Shown here piece by piece: positions 50,346 through 59,356 of a stretch of DNA of 64,000 nucleotides (position 1 is the stretch's first letter; the number at the start of each line of letters is the position of its first letter). The notes beneath the pieces were generated by a model, which was not told where the DNA came from, did not search any database, and was given only the letters and a program-made list of their open reading frames with translations. Both the position numbers and the translations under genes were made by a program. This stretch comes from Rhodanobacter sp. B05 (lineage in GTDB: Bacteria > Pseudomonadota > Gammaproteobacteria > Xanthomonadales > Rhodanobacteraceae), in assembly GCF_002001085.1 (NCBI RefSeq), contig NZ_MUNU01000014.1, positions 232,080 to 296,079 on the forward strand, read 5' to 3'.

Positions 50346-50431
50346 AGGGTTCTAACGCTTAAGTTAAGCGGCGCGCAGCTTTTCGTGCGTCCACTCGGAC
50401 GAATTGTAGGTGGCGACCCCACCGTAACTAG

Positions 50432-51193
50432 CTACCCAAAAAAAGGAATGACTTCTTTAAGGACAGATTCAACGTATGCTTCAGCCATGGCGGGCGTCAT
50501 TGTTCGTGTAGTTGGATGGGCAAAGGAATTCCGATCATCCAAGAGGCGTTTGAGCAGCTTGAACTGTTCCTTCGTGACCATTCCCGCCTTGCGCGCTGTC
50601 TCGATGACAGTGCCTTCAGTCAATTCTTGGAAATCATCAAGCGATTGGATTTTCTTTGGGGACTTCCAAGTCGATATCTCGGAGTTCATGGCTGCGAGGT
50701 GATTTCGATAGATCCACGCGCGAAATAGTCCATATGCCACGCACCAAGACATGATGAGGCTTGATCTGTACTGCTTGAACTCAAAGCATGAAACTGCTTC
50801 CTCAAGGTAAGCGGTGATAGCTGGGTCTGAGGTCACAGCCAGGGTTGCACGAAGACCAGCGGCTACCTGTCTAGCCCCAGGTCTACCCAAATATTCTGCA
50901 GCCAATGATGATGCGTACGAGCGTTCAAGTGCATAGCCGCTTGAGAGTTTTACGTACTTGGGGTGAGGTTTAGTCCTTGATTTGAACGCATTCTCCGAAA
51001 GATAAGCAGCCGCTCTTGCGTACGGTGTTAAATGAAGAGCGCTTCTCAGCGAGCAGATGCTCGTGCCGGTAACGTTGTCGACTTGAGCGTGATTGAGCAG
51101 GTAGTAAGCAAGCAAGTCACACTGCAGTGGCAAATCTAGGTCTCCGAAGCCATTTACCGAATGGACGAAGTCATCAGCGCTAAGTGCTTCCAT
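50432..51193 (-). CDS. HEPN-like protein with RxxxxH motif
   Basis: 253 residues. Near the C-terminus LLDDRNSFAHP gives an RNSFAH motif (R221 to H226), the RxxxxH RNase signature of HEPN domains found in abortive infection and toxin systems. The preceding region is helical (AVSCFEFKQYRSSLIMSWCVAYGLFRAWIY). The N-terminal 90 residues form a separate unit with YLLNHAQVDNVTGTSI, perhaps winged-helix. Its ATG follows directly after the TAA of the upstream gene, so translation is probably coupled. Confidence 0.6.
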   Translation of the reverse strand: MEALSADDFVHSVNGFGDLDLPLQCDLLAYYLLNHAQVDNVTGTSICSLRSALHLTPYARAAAYLSENAFKSRTKPHPKYVKLSSGYALERSYASSLAAEYLGRPGARQVAAGLRATLAVTSDPAITAYLEEAVSCFEFKQYRSSLIMSWCVAYGLFRAWIYRNHLAAMNSEISTWKSPKKIQSLDDFQELTEGTVIETARKAGMVTKEQFKLLKRLLDDRNSFAHPTTRTMTPAMAEAYVESVLKEVIPFFG

Positions 51194-51817
51194 TTACTTG
51201 GCCTTTTTCGGTGCCTTTGGCAGATCGAACTTCACGTAATCCTCACCGACGTGGATCAGGTCGTACTGCCCGCCGCCAACATTCTTAACCCAACTCAGTC
51301 CGACCATATTGCCGAGCACCGAGCTAATCTTGGCGGGAGATTTCACAGCTACCGTGCGAAATGCCGTGAAGATGTCATTCCAAGTTGCGGTTAGCTTGTT
51401 GCCCTCACGTTTCAACCAGTCCATCAGGACCGCAATCTTTTCGTTCTGGGTCTGCGGTTGCTTAGACGTGTAGAAATCACGCAATTGCTGCCTTTGTTCT
51501 TCACTCAAACCAAGATCGACAACGCTATAGACTTCTTTTCCCTTGGAACTCTTGCCCGCCTTGCGGACGTCATTCTTTTGTTCAACCACGTTTACAGGTG
51601 ACTCATCCGCTGAATGATCTGAGTTCTGCTTAGTCTGCGCGGATCCTCCAGGAGATGAGGGAGCGTTGCCCTCTGTTGTGGGACGCCCATACGCTTCAGA
51701 CAGGCGAGGAATGAACGCGTCAAGGCGGTCAAAGATCGCATCGATGTTCGATGCGTCTGCCTCTACCTCGATAGTCCCCGTCGCAAGCTCTACCCGAATC
51801 TTTGCCGGTCCAGCCAT
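51194..51817 (-). CDS. Hypothetical three-part protein coupled to the HEPN-like gene
   Basis: 207 residues. Residues 1-42 (KIRVELATGTIEVEADASNIDAIFDRL) form a short beta-hairpin plus helix. A low-complexity Ser/Glu/Asn linker covers about 43-95. The C-terminal part (LMDWLKREGNKLTATWNDIFTAFRTV, VLGNMVGLSWVKNVGGGQYDLI) looks like a winged helix. No family recognised. The TAA directly abuts the HEPN-like start. The C-terminal tail is lysine-rich. Confidence 0.6.
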   Translation of the reverse strand: MAGPAKIRVELATGTIEVEADASNIDAIFDRLDAFIPRLSEAYGRPTTEGNAPSSPGGSAQTKQNSDHSADESPVNVVEQKNDVRKAGKSSKGKEVYSVVDLGLSEEQRQQLRDFYTSKQPQTQNEKIAVLMDWLKREGNKLTATWNDIFTAFRTVAVKSPAKISSVLGNMVGLSWVKNVGGGQYDLIHVGEDYVKFDLPKAPKKAK

Positions 51818-51918
51818 AACATGTCCCCTGTGAAAATTGATGTGCAACAGAACTCCTTGTAACCCCACCTGCAGTTAGGCGGCGGCGCACCCGTCCGCTT
51901 TGAACGAGTTGTTTTCGC

Positions 51919-52803
51919 TTATCTGAAGGCTAACCGTTGTAGCGGCCCTTCATATTGCGCAATCAACGCATTTAGCGGATCTGCCCCACGATAAAACATA
52001 GCAGAGTCTACGCCATGCTCCGGCGTGAGTCGCGTTTGCCGACGGACTGTAGCAATGGCGCCTTTTCCGACTTGGCTCTTCCATCCAGGGAATCCGATCT
52101 GCGCTACTGTAACAAGTTTCTCAATGCGCTTACCAAATAAACCAAACTCACGAACGCGATGAATACGGCATACATCGATAAAATTCTTATGCGGATTGGA
52201 CAGGCAATGGTCGAAATCACGCAGGCGACGATCTAATTCATGATAGGTAATTGTGTAATAGCGACTATCGCGCTCCCTTGAATTTCGCTTCAAATAGTCC
52301 GCAATAAAAAGCACATCTGCATCATCTTCGCGTTTTGCAAGATCTTTCATTCGACGATACTTAGTGAGACTTCGCTCCGCAATCTCCACCATGAAATCTT
52401 CAAGATTATTTTGACCATTTGTAGGGTAGCGATTCATCTTATGGAGGGCGTACAGATAGGTAAGAAGGCCTGTGCGCTTGTTTGCGTCATGAAACGGGTG
52501 GTCTGTAACCAAGCCAAACACTAAAGTTGCCGCTTTTTCGTAGCTTGTTTTCCATTTAGCGAGTCCGCTATAGGCTACGAACTGACGATAAACAGCAGAA
52601 TGTAGAAGGTTTAGATCACGCGGGCCGATGCCACCCAACCCGGATTCTTTACCAAAAAAATAATCCGCAATTAGAAAGTGTGCACGCAATACGTCAAGCA
52701 CCCCAATCGTGTCTCTCGTATCGCACTGATCGTCGGCGTCAACTTGGCAAGACCAGCGTTTGTACTCTGCTGAAATTGCGTCATTGGAAAAGGCAATTTC
52801 CAT
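51919..52803 (-). CDS. Fic/Doc-family protein with C-terminal extension
   Basis: 294 residues. The Fic core is in residues 1-145 with motif HPFHDANKRT at 102-111 (HxFxxANKR, Doc-like lysine). The C-terminal 150 residues (YYTITYHELDRRLRDFDHCL, GFPGWKSQVGKGAIATVR) are unlike typical Fic inhibitory helices and of unknown role. It is the first gene of the A+T-rich cluster. Chemistry could be phosphorylation or nucleotide transfer to a target protein. Confidence 0.78.
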   Translation of the reverse strand: MEIAFSNDAISAEYKRWSCQVDADDQCDTRDTIGVLDVLRAHFLIADYFFGKESGLGGIGPRDLNLLHSAVYRQFVAYSGLAKWKTSYEKAATLVFGLVTDHPFHDANKRTGLLTYLYALHKMNRYPTNGQNNLEDFMVEIAERSLTKYRRMKDLAKREDDADVLFIADYLKRNSRERDSRYYTITYHELDRRLRDFDHCLSNPHKNFIDVCRIHRVREFGLFGKRIEKLVTVAQIGFPGWKSQVGKGAIATVRRQTRLTPEHGVDSAMFYRGADPLNALIAQYEGPLQRLAFR

Positions 52804-53075
52804 TCACTCCCCCTGTGAGCGTTAACGCCTGTAGGCCCCGAATCGGAGCATACGCACCGGATCGTCGTCCTTCGGTGTGCCTGGGTCAAGAGAACTAGTT
52901 TCGTGTCCTGCAAGAGGTTGGCAAGCGACTGGCGCACCCTGGGCAAATGCGATCAAATGCGTAGCGAAGTCTTATCGCCAAAAGCGAGGGAATAAACCGC
53001 ATGGCCGCGTGGTGGCCGCGCAACCGGCCTGGAGCGAAACCGGGTACTCCTTCGACACGTGCATTCCAAGGCTCG

Positions 53076-54278
53076 TCAAAGCTCCAAACAATCAAACCTC
53101 CGATCCGCCTCCACCTCGGCCTCATAGTCCACATCCGCCCGATCAAACCCGAACAGCTGCAAAAACTCGTGCTTGTACCCCGCGTAGTCGGTGATCTGCT
53201 TGAGGTTTTCGGTGGTGACAGTAGGCCAGAGGGTCTTGCAGGGGATCTGCACGTCGTCGCGCAGCTCCCAATCGTCCAGGCGCAGGCGGCCTTCGTCGTC
53301 GGTGGGTGCAGCTTTGCCATCAGCACGATAAAGGCGGTCGTGGAACAGGCGGTTGGCCTGTTCGATCGGGTTTTCGTGGATGCCCTTCTCCTTCATGATC
53401 TTGAAGGCGATGGAGACGTACAGCGGGATCACCGGGATGGCGGCGCTGGCCTGGGTGACGACGGACTTCATCACGCCGACGTAGGCGTCGAGGCCGGGGT
53501 GGCGGCTGCGCAGTTGCTTGGCGGTGTTGTCCAGGTGCTGCTTGGCCTGGCCCAGGGTGCCGTGCCAGTACATCGGCCAGGTGATCTCGGTGCCGATGTA
53601 GCTGTAGGCGACGGTCTTGGCGTGCTCGGCCAGTACGCCGGCGGCGCTCAGCGCGTCGATCCACAGCGCCCAGTCTTCGCCGCCCATCACGGTGACGGTG
53701 TCCTTGATTTCCTGCTCGGTGGCCGGCTCGATGGTGGCCTCGATCACGGTGTCCTTGTTGGTGTCGACCGAGGTGTTGGTGAACGGCTGGCCGATGGTCT
53801 TGAGCGCCGAGCGCACTACTTCGCCGGTGTCCGGCAGCTTGCGCACGGGCGAGGCCAGCGAATAGACCACCAGGTCGATCGGGCCGCCCATTTCGTTCTT
53901 GATGATCTCGATCGCGCGCGCGCGGGTTTCGTTGGCGAACGCGTCGCCGTTGATCGACTTGCTGTACAGGCCAGCCTGCTTGGCCGCCTTGTCGAACGCG
54001 GCGGAGTTGTACCAGCCGGCGGTGCCGGTCTTCTCCGTGCTGCTGGGCTTCTCGAAGAACACGCCGAGCGTGGCCGCGCCGTAGCCGAACGCGGCGGTGA
54101 TGCGCGAGGCCAGGCCGTAGCCGGTGGAGGCGCCGATCACCAGCACGCGCTTCGGCCCCTTGGTTTTGTCGTGGCCCGCGGCCTGGGTGACCTTGATCTG
54201 GTCGAGCACGTTGTGCTCGCAGCCGACCGGATGGGCGGTGATGCAAATGAATCCACGGACTTTGGGCTTGATGATCAC
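53076..54278 (-). CDS. fabV: Enoyl-ACP reductase FabV (trans-2-enoyl-CoA reductase family)
   Basis: 400 residues, the family length. The chain starts at a GTG (54278) as [20 protein letters not shown], matching known FabV N-termini, with AGGAG ten bases upstream. NADH-binding [19 protein letters not shown] and the catalytic Tyr-x8-Lys ([10 protein letters not shown]) are present. It reduces enoyl-ACP in the last step of fatty acid elongation; FabV enzymes are insensitive to triclosan. Base composition returns to the high-GC norm here, marking the right end of the accessory island. Confidence 0.95.
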   Translation of the reverse strand: MIIKPKVRGFICITAHPVGCEHNVLDQIKVTQAAGHDKTKGPKRVLVIGASTGYGLASRITAAFGYGAATLGVFFEKPSSTEKTGTAGWYNSAAFDKAAKQAGLYSKSINGDAFANETRARAIEIIKNEMGGPIDLVVYSLASPVRKLPDTGEVVRSALKTIGQPFTNTSVDTNKDTVIEATIEPATEQEIKDTVTVMGGEDWALWIDALSAAGVLAEHAKTVAYSYIGTEITWPMYWHGTLGQAKQHLDNTAKQLRSRHPGLDAYVGVMKSVVTQASAAIPVIPLYVSIAFKIMKEKGIHENPIEQANRLFHDRLYRADGKAAPTDDEGRLRLDDWELRDDVQIPCKTLWPTVTTENLKQITDYAGYKHEFLQLFGFDRADVDYEAEVEADRRFDCLEL

Positions 54279-54417
54279 GGCGGGGGCTCCTGCTGGTATT
54301 CGGCAATTCGCCATAGTAACCAAGCGGGGCGGCCATGCGCTGCCGTAGGGAGCGTAAATGGATGCCCGCTTGGCTCGCGTTGCTGTTCAAACGGGCCACG
54401 GTCGAAGCTCACTGATT

Positions 54418-54570
54418 TCCCTTCTCCCACCGGCGATCTTGGGAGTCCCCTTGTGGGTGAGAAGGTGGCGCGAAGCGCCGGATGAGGGTTCGGGATGCAG
54501 CATGCAGTCATGGGCGTCCCGGCACGGCCGAACCCTCACCCCAACCCCTCTCCCGGTGGGAGAGGGGCTT
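54418..54570. repeat. Intergenic repeat, copy A
   Basis: A hairpin-rich unit between fabV and cutC. It contains a 31-base block at 54459-54489 (GAGAAGGTGGCGCGAAGCGC...) that is identical to 57610-57640, plus a second inverted part with ACCCCTCTCCCGGTGGGAGA. Such units recur in xanthomonad genomes. Confidence 0.75.
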
Positions 54571-55306
54571 ATGCAGCCGGGTGTGCCCAGGACTGGAGCG
54601 CCATCGCCAGCGCTCGCACCTGCTCGACATCGCTGCGCAACTCACCGCTTTGCATGTCGCCGAGCAGCGGTCGACGATGCTGCATGCCCGACGGCAGCTG
54701 GCGTTTGGCGGAGGCATGGAATTCGTGCGCGCCGGTGGCGGTGGCCAACGCAGCGATGTTCTGCGCGGTGATGCCGGCGCCGGGCATCACGACGATGCGA
54801 TCCCCGGCTTGTTGGACAAGTTCGCGGATCCGCGTGGCACCCTCCACGGCGCTGGCCTGCGCGCCCGAGGTCAGGATGCGTTCGCAGCCGAGTGCGACGA
54901 TGTCTTCCAGCGCCTGCACAGGGTCCCGGCTGAGGTCGAAAGCGCGGTGGAAGGTGACGCCGAGTTTTCCGGCGGCGGCGATCAGCGTGCGGCAGCGCGC
55001 GGTGTCCACCCGGCCATCGGCATCGAGCACGCCGAGCACCACGCCGTCGCAGCCCAGCGCCACGCAGGTCTCGATGTCGCGCTGCATGGTTTCGCATTCG
55101 AGATCGCTGTAGAGGAAGTCGCCGGCGCGCGGGCGGATCAGCACATACAACGGGATGCGCAGGCGTTCGCGGGCCAGTGCGATCTGCGCATGCGACGGCG
55201 TCAGGCCACCCAGTTCCAGCGCGGCGCAGAGTTCGACCCGCCCTGCTCCGCCGTCCTGGGCGGCCAGCGCGGAAGCGACCGAGTTGGCGGCAATTTCCAG
55301 TATCAC
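54569..55306 (-). CDS. cutC: Copper homeostasis protein CutC
   Basis: 245 residues, a TIM-barrel protein. Family markers are VELCAALELGGLTPS, IPLYVLIRPRAGDF, VTFHRAFDLSRDP and [12 protein letters not shown]. CutC was first linked to copper tolerance; its enzyme activity is unsettled. The start is a GTG at 55306, overlapping the asparaginase stop in GTGA, so the pair is translationally coupled. Confidence 0.92.
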   Translation of the reverse strand: MILEIAANSVASALAAQDGGAGRVELCAALELGGLTPSHAQIALARERLRIPLYVLIRPRAGDFLYSDLECETMQRDIETCVALGCDGVVLGVLDADGRVDTARCRTLIAAAGKLGVTFHRAFDLSRDPVQALEDIVALGCERILTSGAQASAVEGATRIRELVQQAGDRIVVMPGAGITAQNIAALATATGAHEFHASAKRQLPSGMQHRRPLLGDMQSGELRSDVEQVRALAMALQSWAHPAA

Positions 55307-56343
55307 GAATAACTCGTGGTGTAGACGCTTTGCGAGGGGATCAGCGCGTCCTGCTTCTTCGCGTCGCACACGGCATAGGAGAAGCCATGCTGGATCGCGT
55401 ATGCGCCGACCTCGCCGGCGCGATTCATCGCGAGGAATCCGACCTGGATGGTCTTGGAGGCTTCGCGGCGTTTGTTGACGATGCGCATCACCGCTTCCTT
55501 GCAGGCTTCGTGCGGCGAGCGGCCCTGGCGCATCAGTTCGACCACCAGGAAGCTGCCGGCATTGCGGATCACTTCCTCGCCGACGCCGGTGGAGGTGGCG
55601 CCGCCGACCTCGCCGTCGACATACAGGCCGGCGCCGATGATCGGGCTGTCGCCGACGCGGCCGCGCATCTTCCACGCCATGCCGCTGGTGGTGCAGGCGC
55701 CGGACATGCGGCCGTGCGCGTCGATCGCCAGCATGCCGATGGTGTCGTGGTTGTTGGCGCCGCCGGGGCGACCCGGGTTGCCGTAGTCGCGCACTTCGCT
55801 GTTGATCGATGGCTGGTAGTGCGCCGTCTTCTGCCATTCGTGCCAGGCCTTTTCGGCGTCCGGCGTAAGCAGGTTCTGCTGCTTGAAGCCCTGCTCCAGC
55901 GCGAACTGCAGCGCGCCCTCGCCGACCAGCAGCACATGCGGCGTGCGTTCCATCACCAACCGTGCGACGGAAATGGGGTGTTCGATATGTTCGATCGCGG
56001 CGACCGCGCCGCAGCTGCCGTCGGCATCCATGATGCTGGCGTCGAGGGTGACGTGACCGTCGCGATCGGGATAGCCGCCCTTGCCGACGCTGTGGTTCTT
56101 CAGGTCGGACTCCGGTACCCGTGCGCCCGCCTCGACCGCATCCAGTGCATGGCCGCCCTTGCCGAGGATGGCCCAGGCCGCCTGATTCGCGGCAACGCCG
56201 AAATCCCAGGTCGACACCACCCGCGCCGTCGATGTGGCGGGCATTCGCGCGGATGTCGTGGCCGTCAGCTTGCCGGCCCAGGCCAGGATCGGCGATGACA
56301 TGCCCAGCACGGATGCCTTGAGGAAACGCCTGCGATCAGTCAT
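55303..56343 (-). CDS. Glycosylasparaginase (N4-(beta-N-acetylglucosaminyl)-L-asparaginase)
   Basis: 346 residues. A twin-arginine signal (TDRRRFLKASVLG) suggests export after folding. The Ntn-hydrolase self-cleavage site is HDT with Thr201 as the new N-terminal nucleophile (NNHDTIGML). Downstream, GRVGDSPIIGAGLYVD and GGATSTGVGE form the active pocket. It cleaves the bond between asparagine and N-acetylglucosamine in glycopeptides. An upstream in-frame ATG at 56406 is ignored because the signal starts at 56343. Confidence 0.9.
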   Translation of the reverse strand: MTDRRRFLKASVLGMSSPILAWAGKLTATTSARMPATSTARVVSTWDFGVAANQAAWAILGKGGHALDAVEAGARVPESDLKNHSVGKGGYPDRDGHVTLDASIMDADGSCGAVAAIEHIEHPISVARLVMERTPHVLLVGEGALQFALEQGFKQQNLLTPDAEKAWHEWQKTAHYQPSINSEVRDYGNPGRPGGANNHDTIGMLAIDAHGRMSGACTTSGMAWKMRGRVGDSPIIGAGLYVDGEVGGATSTGVGEEVIRNAGSFLVVELMRQGRSPHEACKEAVMRIVNKRREASKTIQVGFLAMNRAGEVGAYAIQHGFSYAVCDAKKQDALIPSQSVYTTSYS

Positions 56344-56359
56344 TGCACTCTCCGGCGGC

Positions 56360-56393
56360 GAAAAAAGAAAACCCCGCACCAGGTGCGGGGTTT
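56360..56393 (-). terminator. Terminator of the cold-shock gene
   Basis: AAACCCCGCACC and GGTGCGGGGTTT form a 12-bp stem with a one-base loop. On the minus strand it is followed by a T-rich run (TTTTCTTTTTTC), a good intrinsic terminator 31 bases after the cold-shock stop codon. Confidence 0.85.
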
Positions 56394-56424
56394 CATTCTG
56401 CATCACAACGCGATGCCTGGAGGA

Positions 56425-56640
56425 TCAGGCAGTGGCCTCGACCGGCTCGACCGCCGAAGCCTGGGCACCCTTGGGGCCCTGCGTCACGTCGAACTTCACC
56501 CGCTGACCTTCCTGCAGGCTGCGGAAGCCCTTGCTGGCGATGGCCGAAAAATGGACGAATACGTCCGCTCCCCCGTCCTCAGGCGCGATGAAACCGAAAC
56601 CCTTGGCGTCGTTGAACCATTTGACCGTACCGAAACTCAT
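56425..56640 (-). CDS. Cold-shock protein, CspA family
   Basis: 71 residues with both RNA-binding motifs, [11 protein letters not shown] (RNP1) and DVFVHFSAI (RNP2), and the usual [10 protein letters not shown]. Acts as an RNA chaperone in the cytoplasm. The ATG at 56640 has GAGG nine bases upstream. About 150 bases separate it from the next gene, room for the long leader known in csp genes. Confidence 0.95.
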   Translation of the reverse strand: MSFGTVKWFNDAKGFGFIAPEDGGADVFVHFSAIASKGFRSLQEGQRVKFDVTQGPKGAQASAVEPVEATA

Positions 56641-56792
56641 TGCGTGAACCTCTGGATCCATGGAGTGGTGCGCCAGGCTGAGTGCGGCTGTTCCCCCCGG
56701 CTCGCCGCGCTGGCCCCGGGAAAAGTAGCAAGAGGTGGCGGGTCATTGCAATACGAATATGTCCGATCGACACGCCAACCGGTCGACCCGTA

Positions 56793-57554
56793 TCAGGCGC
56801 GCGCCCATTCGGCGAGGATGCGCGGCACCTCGGCGGTGGCGGCGGCCAGGTGGGCGAAGATTTCCTCGATGCTGATTTCGGCCTCGTCGCCGCAGCCTGC
56901 AGCGAAGTTCGCGACCAGCGCCAGGCAGGCATATTCGAGCCCGAGTTCGCGGGCGAGGACGGCCTCGGGCATGCCGGTCATGCCGACCAGGTCGCAACCG
57001 TCGCGCTTCATGCGGGCGATCTCGGCGCGGGTTTCCAGCCGCGGCCCCTGGGTGGCGCCGTAACAGCCGCCGTCGATCGCCGCGACGCCTGCCGCGCGCG
57101 CGGCCGCCAGCAATCGGCGACGCAGCGAGTCGGTATACGGTTCGCTGAAGTCGATGTGCCTCACCTCGGCGCCGTCGACGTCGCAATAGCTGGTGGTGCG
57201 GCCGTGGGTGTAGTCGATCAGTTGGTCCGGCACCACGATCACCCGCGGCCCCATGTCCGCGCGGATGCCGCCCACCGCATTGACGCCGATCACCCTGCGC
57301 GCGCCGAGGCTGTGCAAGGCCCACACGTTCGCGCGGTAGTTGACCCGGTGCGGCGGCAAGCTGTGGCTCTCGCCATGGCGCGCCAGGAAGGCCACCCGCA
57401 TGCCGGCGAAATTGCCGAGTACCACGTCGCCGGAAGCTGGGCCGTAGGGTGTATCCACGCTGTGCCGCGTAGTGTTTTCCAGCCCCGGGAATTTGTACAG
57501 GCCGCTGCCGCCGATGACGGCGAGGTCGATTGGGGTGCGATTTGAATGAGGCAT
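56793..57554 (-). CDS. S-methyl-5'-thioinosine/thioadenosine phosphorylase
   Basis: 253 residues, PNP-MTAP family. LAVIGGSGLYKFPGL, FLARHGESHSLPPHRVNYRAN, GVNAVGGI and GMTGMPEAVLARELGL are characteristic. The HSLPPHRVNYRANVWAL and NAVGGI pattern is that of thioinosine-type enzymes of pseudomonads and xanthomonads. It phosphorolyses the by-product of polyamine and quorum-signal synthesis. Its location near hpt fits purine salvage. Confidence 0.88.
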   Translation of the reverse strand: MPHSNRTPIDLAVIGGSGLYKFPGLENTTRHSVDTPYGPASGDVVLGNFAGMRVAFLARHGESHSLPPHRVNYRANVWALHSLGARRVIGVNAVGGIRADMGPRVIVVPDQLIDYTHGRTTSYCDVDGAEVRHIDFSEPYTDSLRRRLLAAARAAGVAAIDGGCYGATQGPRLETRAEIARMKRDGCDLVGMTGMPEAVLARELGLEYACLALVANFAAGCGDEAEISIEEIFAHLAAATAEVPRILAEWARA

Positions 57555-57593
57555 CGTGTGTTCCGTTTTGCAGGTTGACCGCACAGCAGAAGC

Positions 57594-57743
57594 TCCCTTC
57601 TCCCCCCGGGAGAAGGTGGCGCGAAGCGCCGGATGAGGGTGCAGGCGGGAGCGCGGACATCATGCTCGCGTCGCCGGCGACATCTGGCTCCGACCGTACC
57701 CTCATCCGCCCCTGCGGGGCACCTTCTCCCAAAAGGAGAAGGG
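57594..57743. repeat. Intergenic repeat, copy B
   Basis: Lies between the phosphorylase and hpt. Shares an identical 31-base block (57610-57640) with copy A near 54.4 kb. Its outer ends, CCCTTCTCC at 57596 and GGAGAAGGG at 57735, are complementary, so the whole unit can close into one structure. Confidence 0.75.
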
Positions 57744-57779
57744 ATATCGTCGGGAAAGTTCGGCGCCAATCACGATTCC

Positions 57780-58343
57780 CTATTCCCCATTCCCGTCTTT
57801 CAACGCATAGATCCCCGGCAGATTGCGCCCCTGCTCGTAATAATCCATGCCGTAGCCGAACACGTAGCGATCGGGCAGCTCGATACCGTTGAAATCCGAG
57901 GCAATGCCTTCGACCAGGCGATCGTGACGCTTGGTGCACAGGCTGGCGATGTAGACCTTCTTCGCGCCGCGCCGGTAGCAGTCGTCGCGCACTTCCTTCA
58001 AGGTATGGCCTTCGTCGAGGATGTCGTCGACCAGCAGCACCACGCGGCCTTCCAGCGACACCATCGGTTCGCGCAGCCAGTGCAGCTCTTTGCCCGTCGT
58101 GGCACCGCGATAGCGGGTGGCATGCACGTAATCGAATTCCAGGTCGGTGCGGATCGCCAGCGCCAGCTGGCCGGCGAAGATCAGCGCGCCGTTCATCACG
58201 GTGAGGAACACCGCCCGCTCGCCAGCCAGCTCAGCGTCGATGCGCCGGCCCATCGCGTGGATGATGGTTTCCAGTTCGGCGCGTTCGTGCAACAGCTCCG
58301 CTTGCGCCAGGGCTTCGGTCAATGCAGGTGTGGGAGTGTTCAT
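57780..58343 (-). CDS. hpt: Hypoxanthine-guanine phosphoribosyltransferase
   Basis: 187 residues. The PRPP-binding loop is VVLLVDDILDEGHTL (residues about 102-116), with VMNGALIFAG and the C-terminal DRYVFGYGMDYYEQGRNLPGIYAL. It makes IMP or GMP from the free base and PRPP. The start overlaps the nagZ stop in ATGA, making it the last gene of the rlmD-CYTH-nagZ-hpt series. Confidence 0.93.
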   Translation of the reverse strand: MNTPTPALTEALAQAELLHERAELETIIHAMGRRIDAELAGERAVFLTVMNGALIFAGQLALAIRTDLEFDYVHATRYRGATTGKELHWLREPMVSLEGRVVLLVDDILDEGHTLKEVRDDCYRRGAKKVYIASLCTKRHDRLVEGIASDFNGIELPDRYVFGYGMDYYEQGRNLPGIYALKDGNGE

Positions 58344-59356
58344 GCGATTCCCTGTTCGGCATGCAGCGCCGTGATGCGCGCGACGAAACGGTCGCGCTGT
58401 GGATTGTCGAGAAGGCCAGCCCAGGTCGGGCCGATGGCGCCGCGCAGGGTGGCCAGTGATGGTGGTGTTGCGATCGCGTCGGCGGGCATCGCGGCGATCG
58501 CCTCGTCAACCACCTCGGGGAAGCAGGCCAGCACCAGGTCGCAGCCCGCATCCAGGTGCGCGCGTACCCGCTCGCCCACGCTGCCGGCCGCGCCGGCGGC
58601 GGCCATGCTGATGTCGTCGCTGATCACCGCGCCGGTGAAGCCCAGCTCGCCGCGCAGGACTTGCTCGATCCAGACCTTTGAATAGCCCGCCGGCCGGCTG
58701 TCCACTGCCGGATAGGTGACGTGGGCCATCATCACCGCCTCGACCCGCGCCTCGATGCATTCGGCGAACGGGCGCAGGTCGTCGTGGCGGATCTGCTCCA
58801 GGCTGCGCGGGTCGATTGCCTGCGCCTTGTGCGTATCGGCGGCGACCGAACCATGCCCGGGAAAGTGCTTGAGTACCGCCGCCATGCCGCCAAGATGCAT
58901 GCCGCGAACGTAGGCCTGCGCCAACTCGGCGGTCACCGCCGGATCGGCATGGAACGCGCGCAGGCCGATCGCCGCGTTGCCGCGGGCCAGATCCACCACC
59001 GGCGCAAAACTGAAATCGACACCGCTGGCACGCAGCTCGCTGGCCATCACCCAGGCGTGCTCCTCGGCCAGCCGGATCGCCTCGTCCGGATCGTGCTCAT
59101 GCACCGCACCGATCGCCGCCAGTGGCGGCAGTCGGGTGAAACCGTCGCGAAAGCGCTGCACCGGACCGCCTTCCTGGTCGACCGCGATCAGCAGATGATC
59201 GCCGCCGACTTCGCGGATCGTCTCGCACAAGGTGATCAACTGCTCGCGCGACTGGTAGTTGCGCGCGAACAGCAGCACGCCGGCGACGCCGGGGGCGCGC
59301 AGCCAGGGCTTCTCGTGTTCGGCCAGTTCCAGCGCGGCCACGCCGATCATCAGCAT
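58340..59356 (-). CDS. nagZ: Beta-N-acetylhexosaminidase NagZ
   Basis: 338 residues, GH3 single-domain type. The substrate-binding and general-acid/base part is KHFPGHGSVAADTH, and the nucleophile aspartate lies in SDDISMAAA. It cleaves GlcNAc from muropeptides in the cytoplasm, part of peptidoglycan recycling and, in many bacteria, of beta-lactamase induction. ATG at 59356 (or 59350) overlaps the CYTH stop. Confidence 0.93.
   Translation of the reverse strand: MLMIGVAALELAEHEKPWLRAPGVAGVLLFARNYQSREQLITLCETIREVGGDHLLIAVDQEGGPVQRFRDGFTRLPPLAAIGAVHEHDPDEAIRLAEEHAWVMASELRASGVDFSFAPVVDLARGNAAIGLRAFHADPAVTAELAQAYVRGMHLGGMAAVLKHFPGHGSVAADTHKAQAIDPRSLEQIRHDDLRPFAECIEARVEAVMMAHVTYPAVDSRPAGYSKVWIEQVLRGELGFTGAVISDDISMAAAGAAGSVGERVRAHLDAGCDLVLACFPEVVDEAIAAMPADAIATPPSLATLRGAIGPTWAGLLDNPQRDRFVARITALHAEQGIA

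Noticed and set aside
52804..53075. Attachment site at the right edge of the island
   Set aside because: No tRNA, integrase or matching direct repeat at the left edge was found.
56360..56393. Riboswitch upstream of the asparaginase gene
   Set aside because: The hairpin plus T-run is better explained as the terminator of the upstream cold-shock gene.
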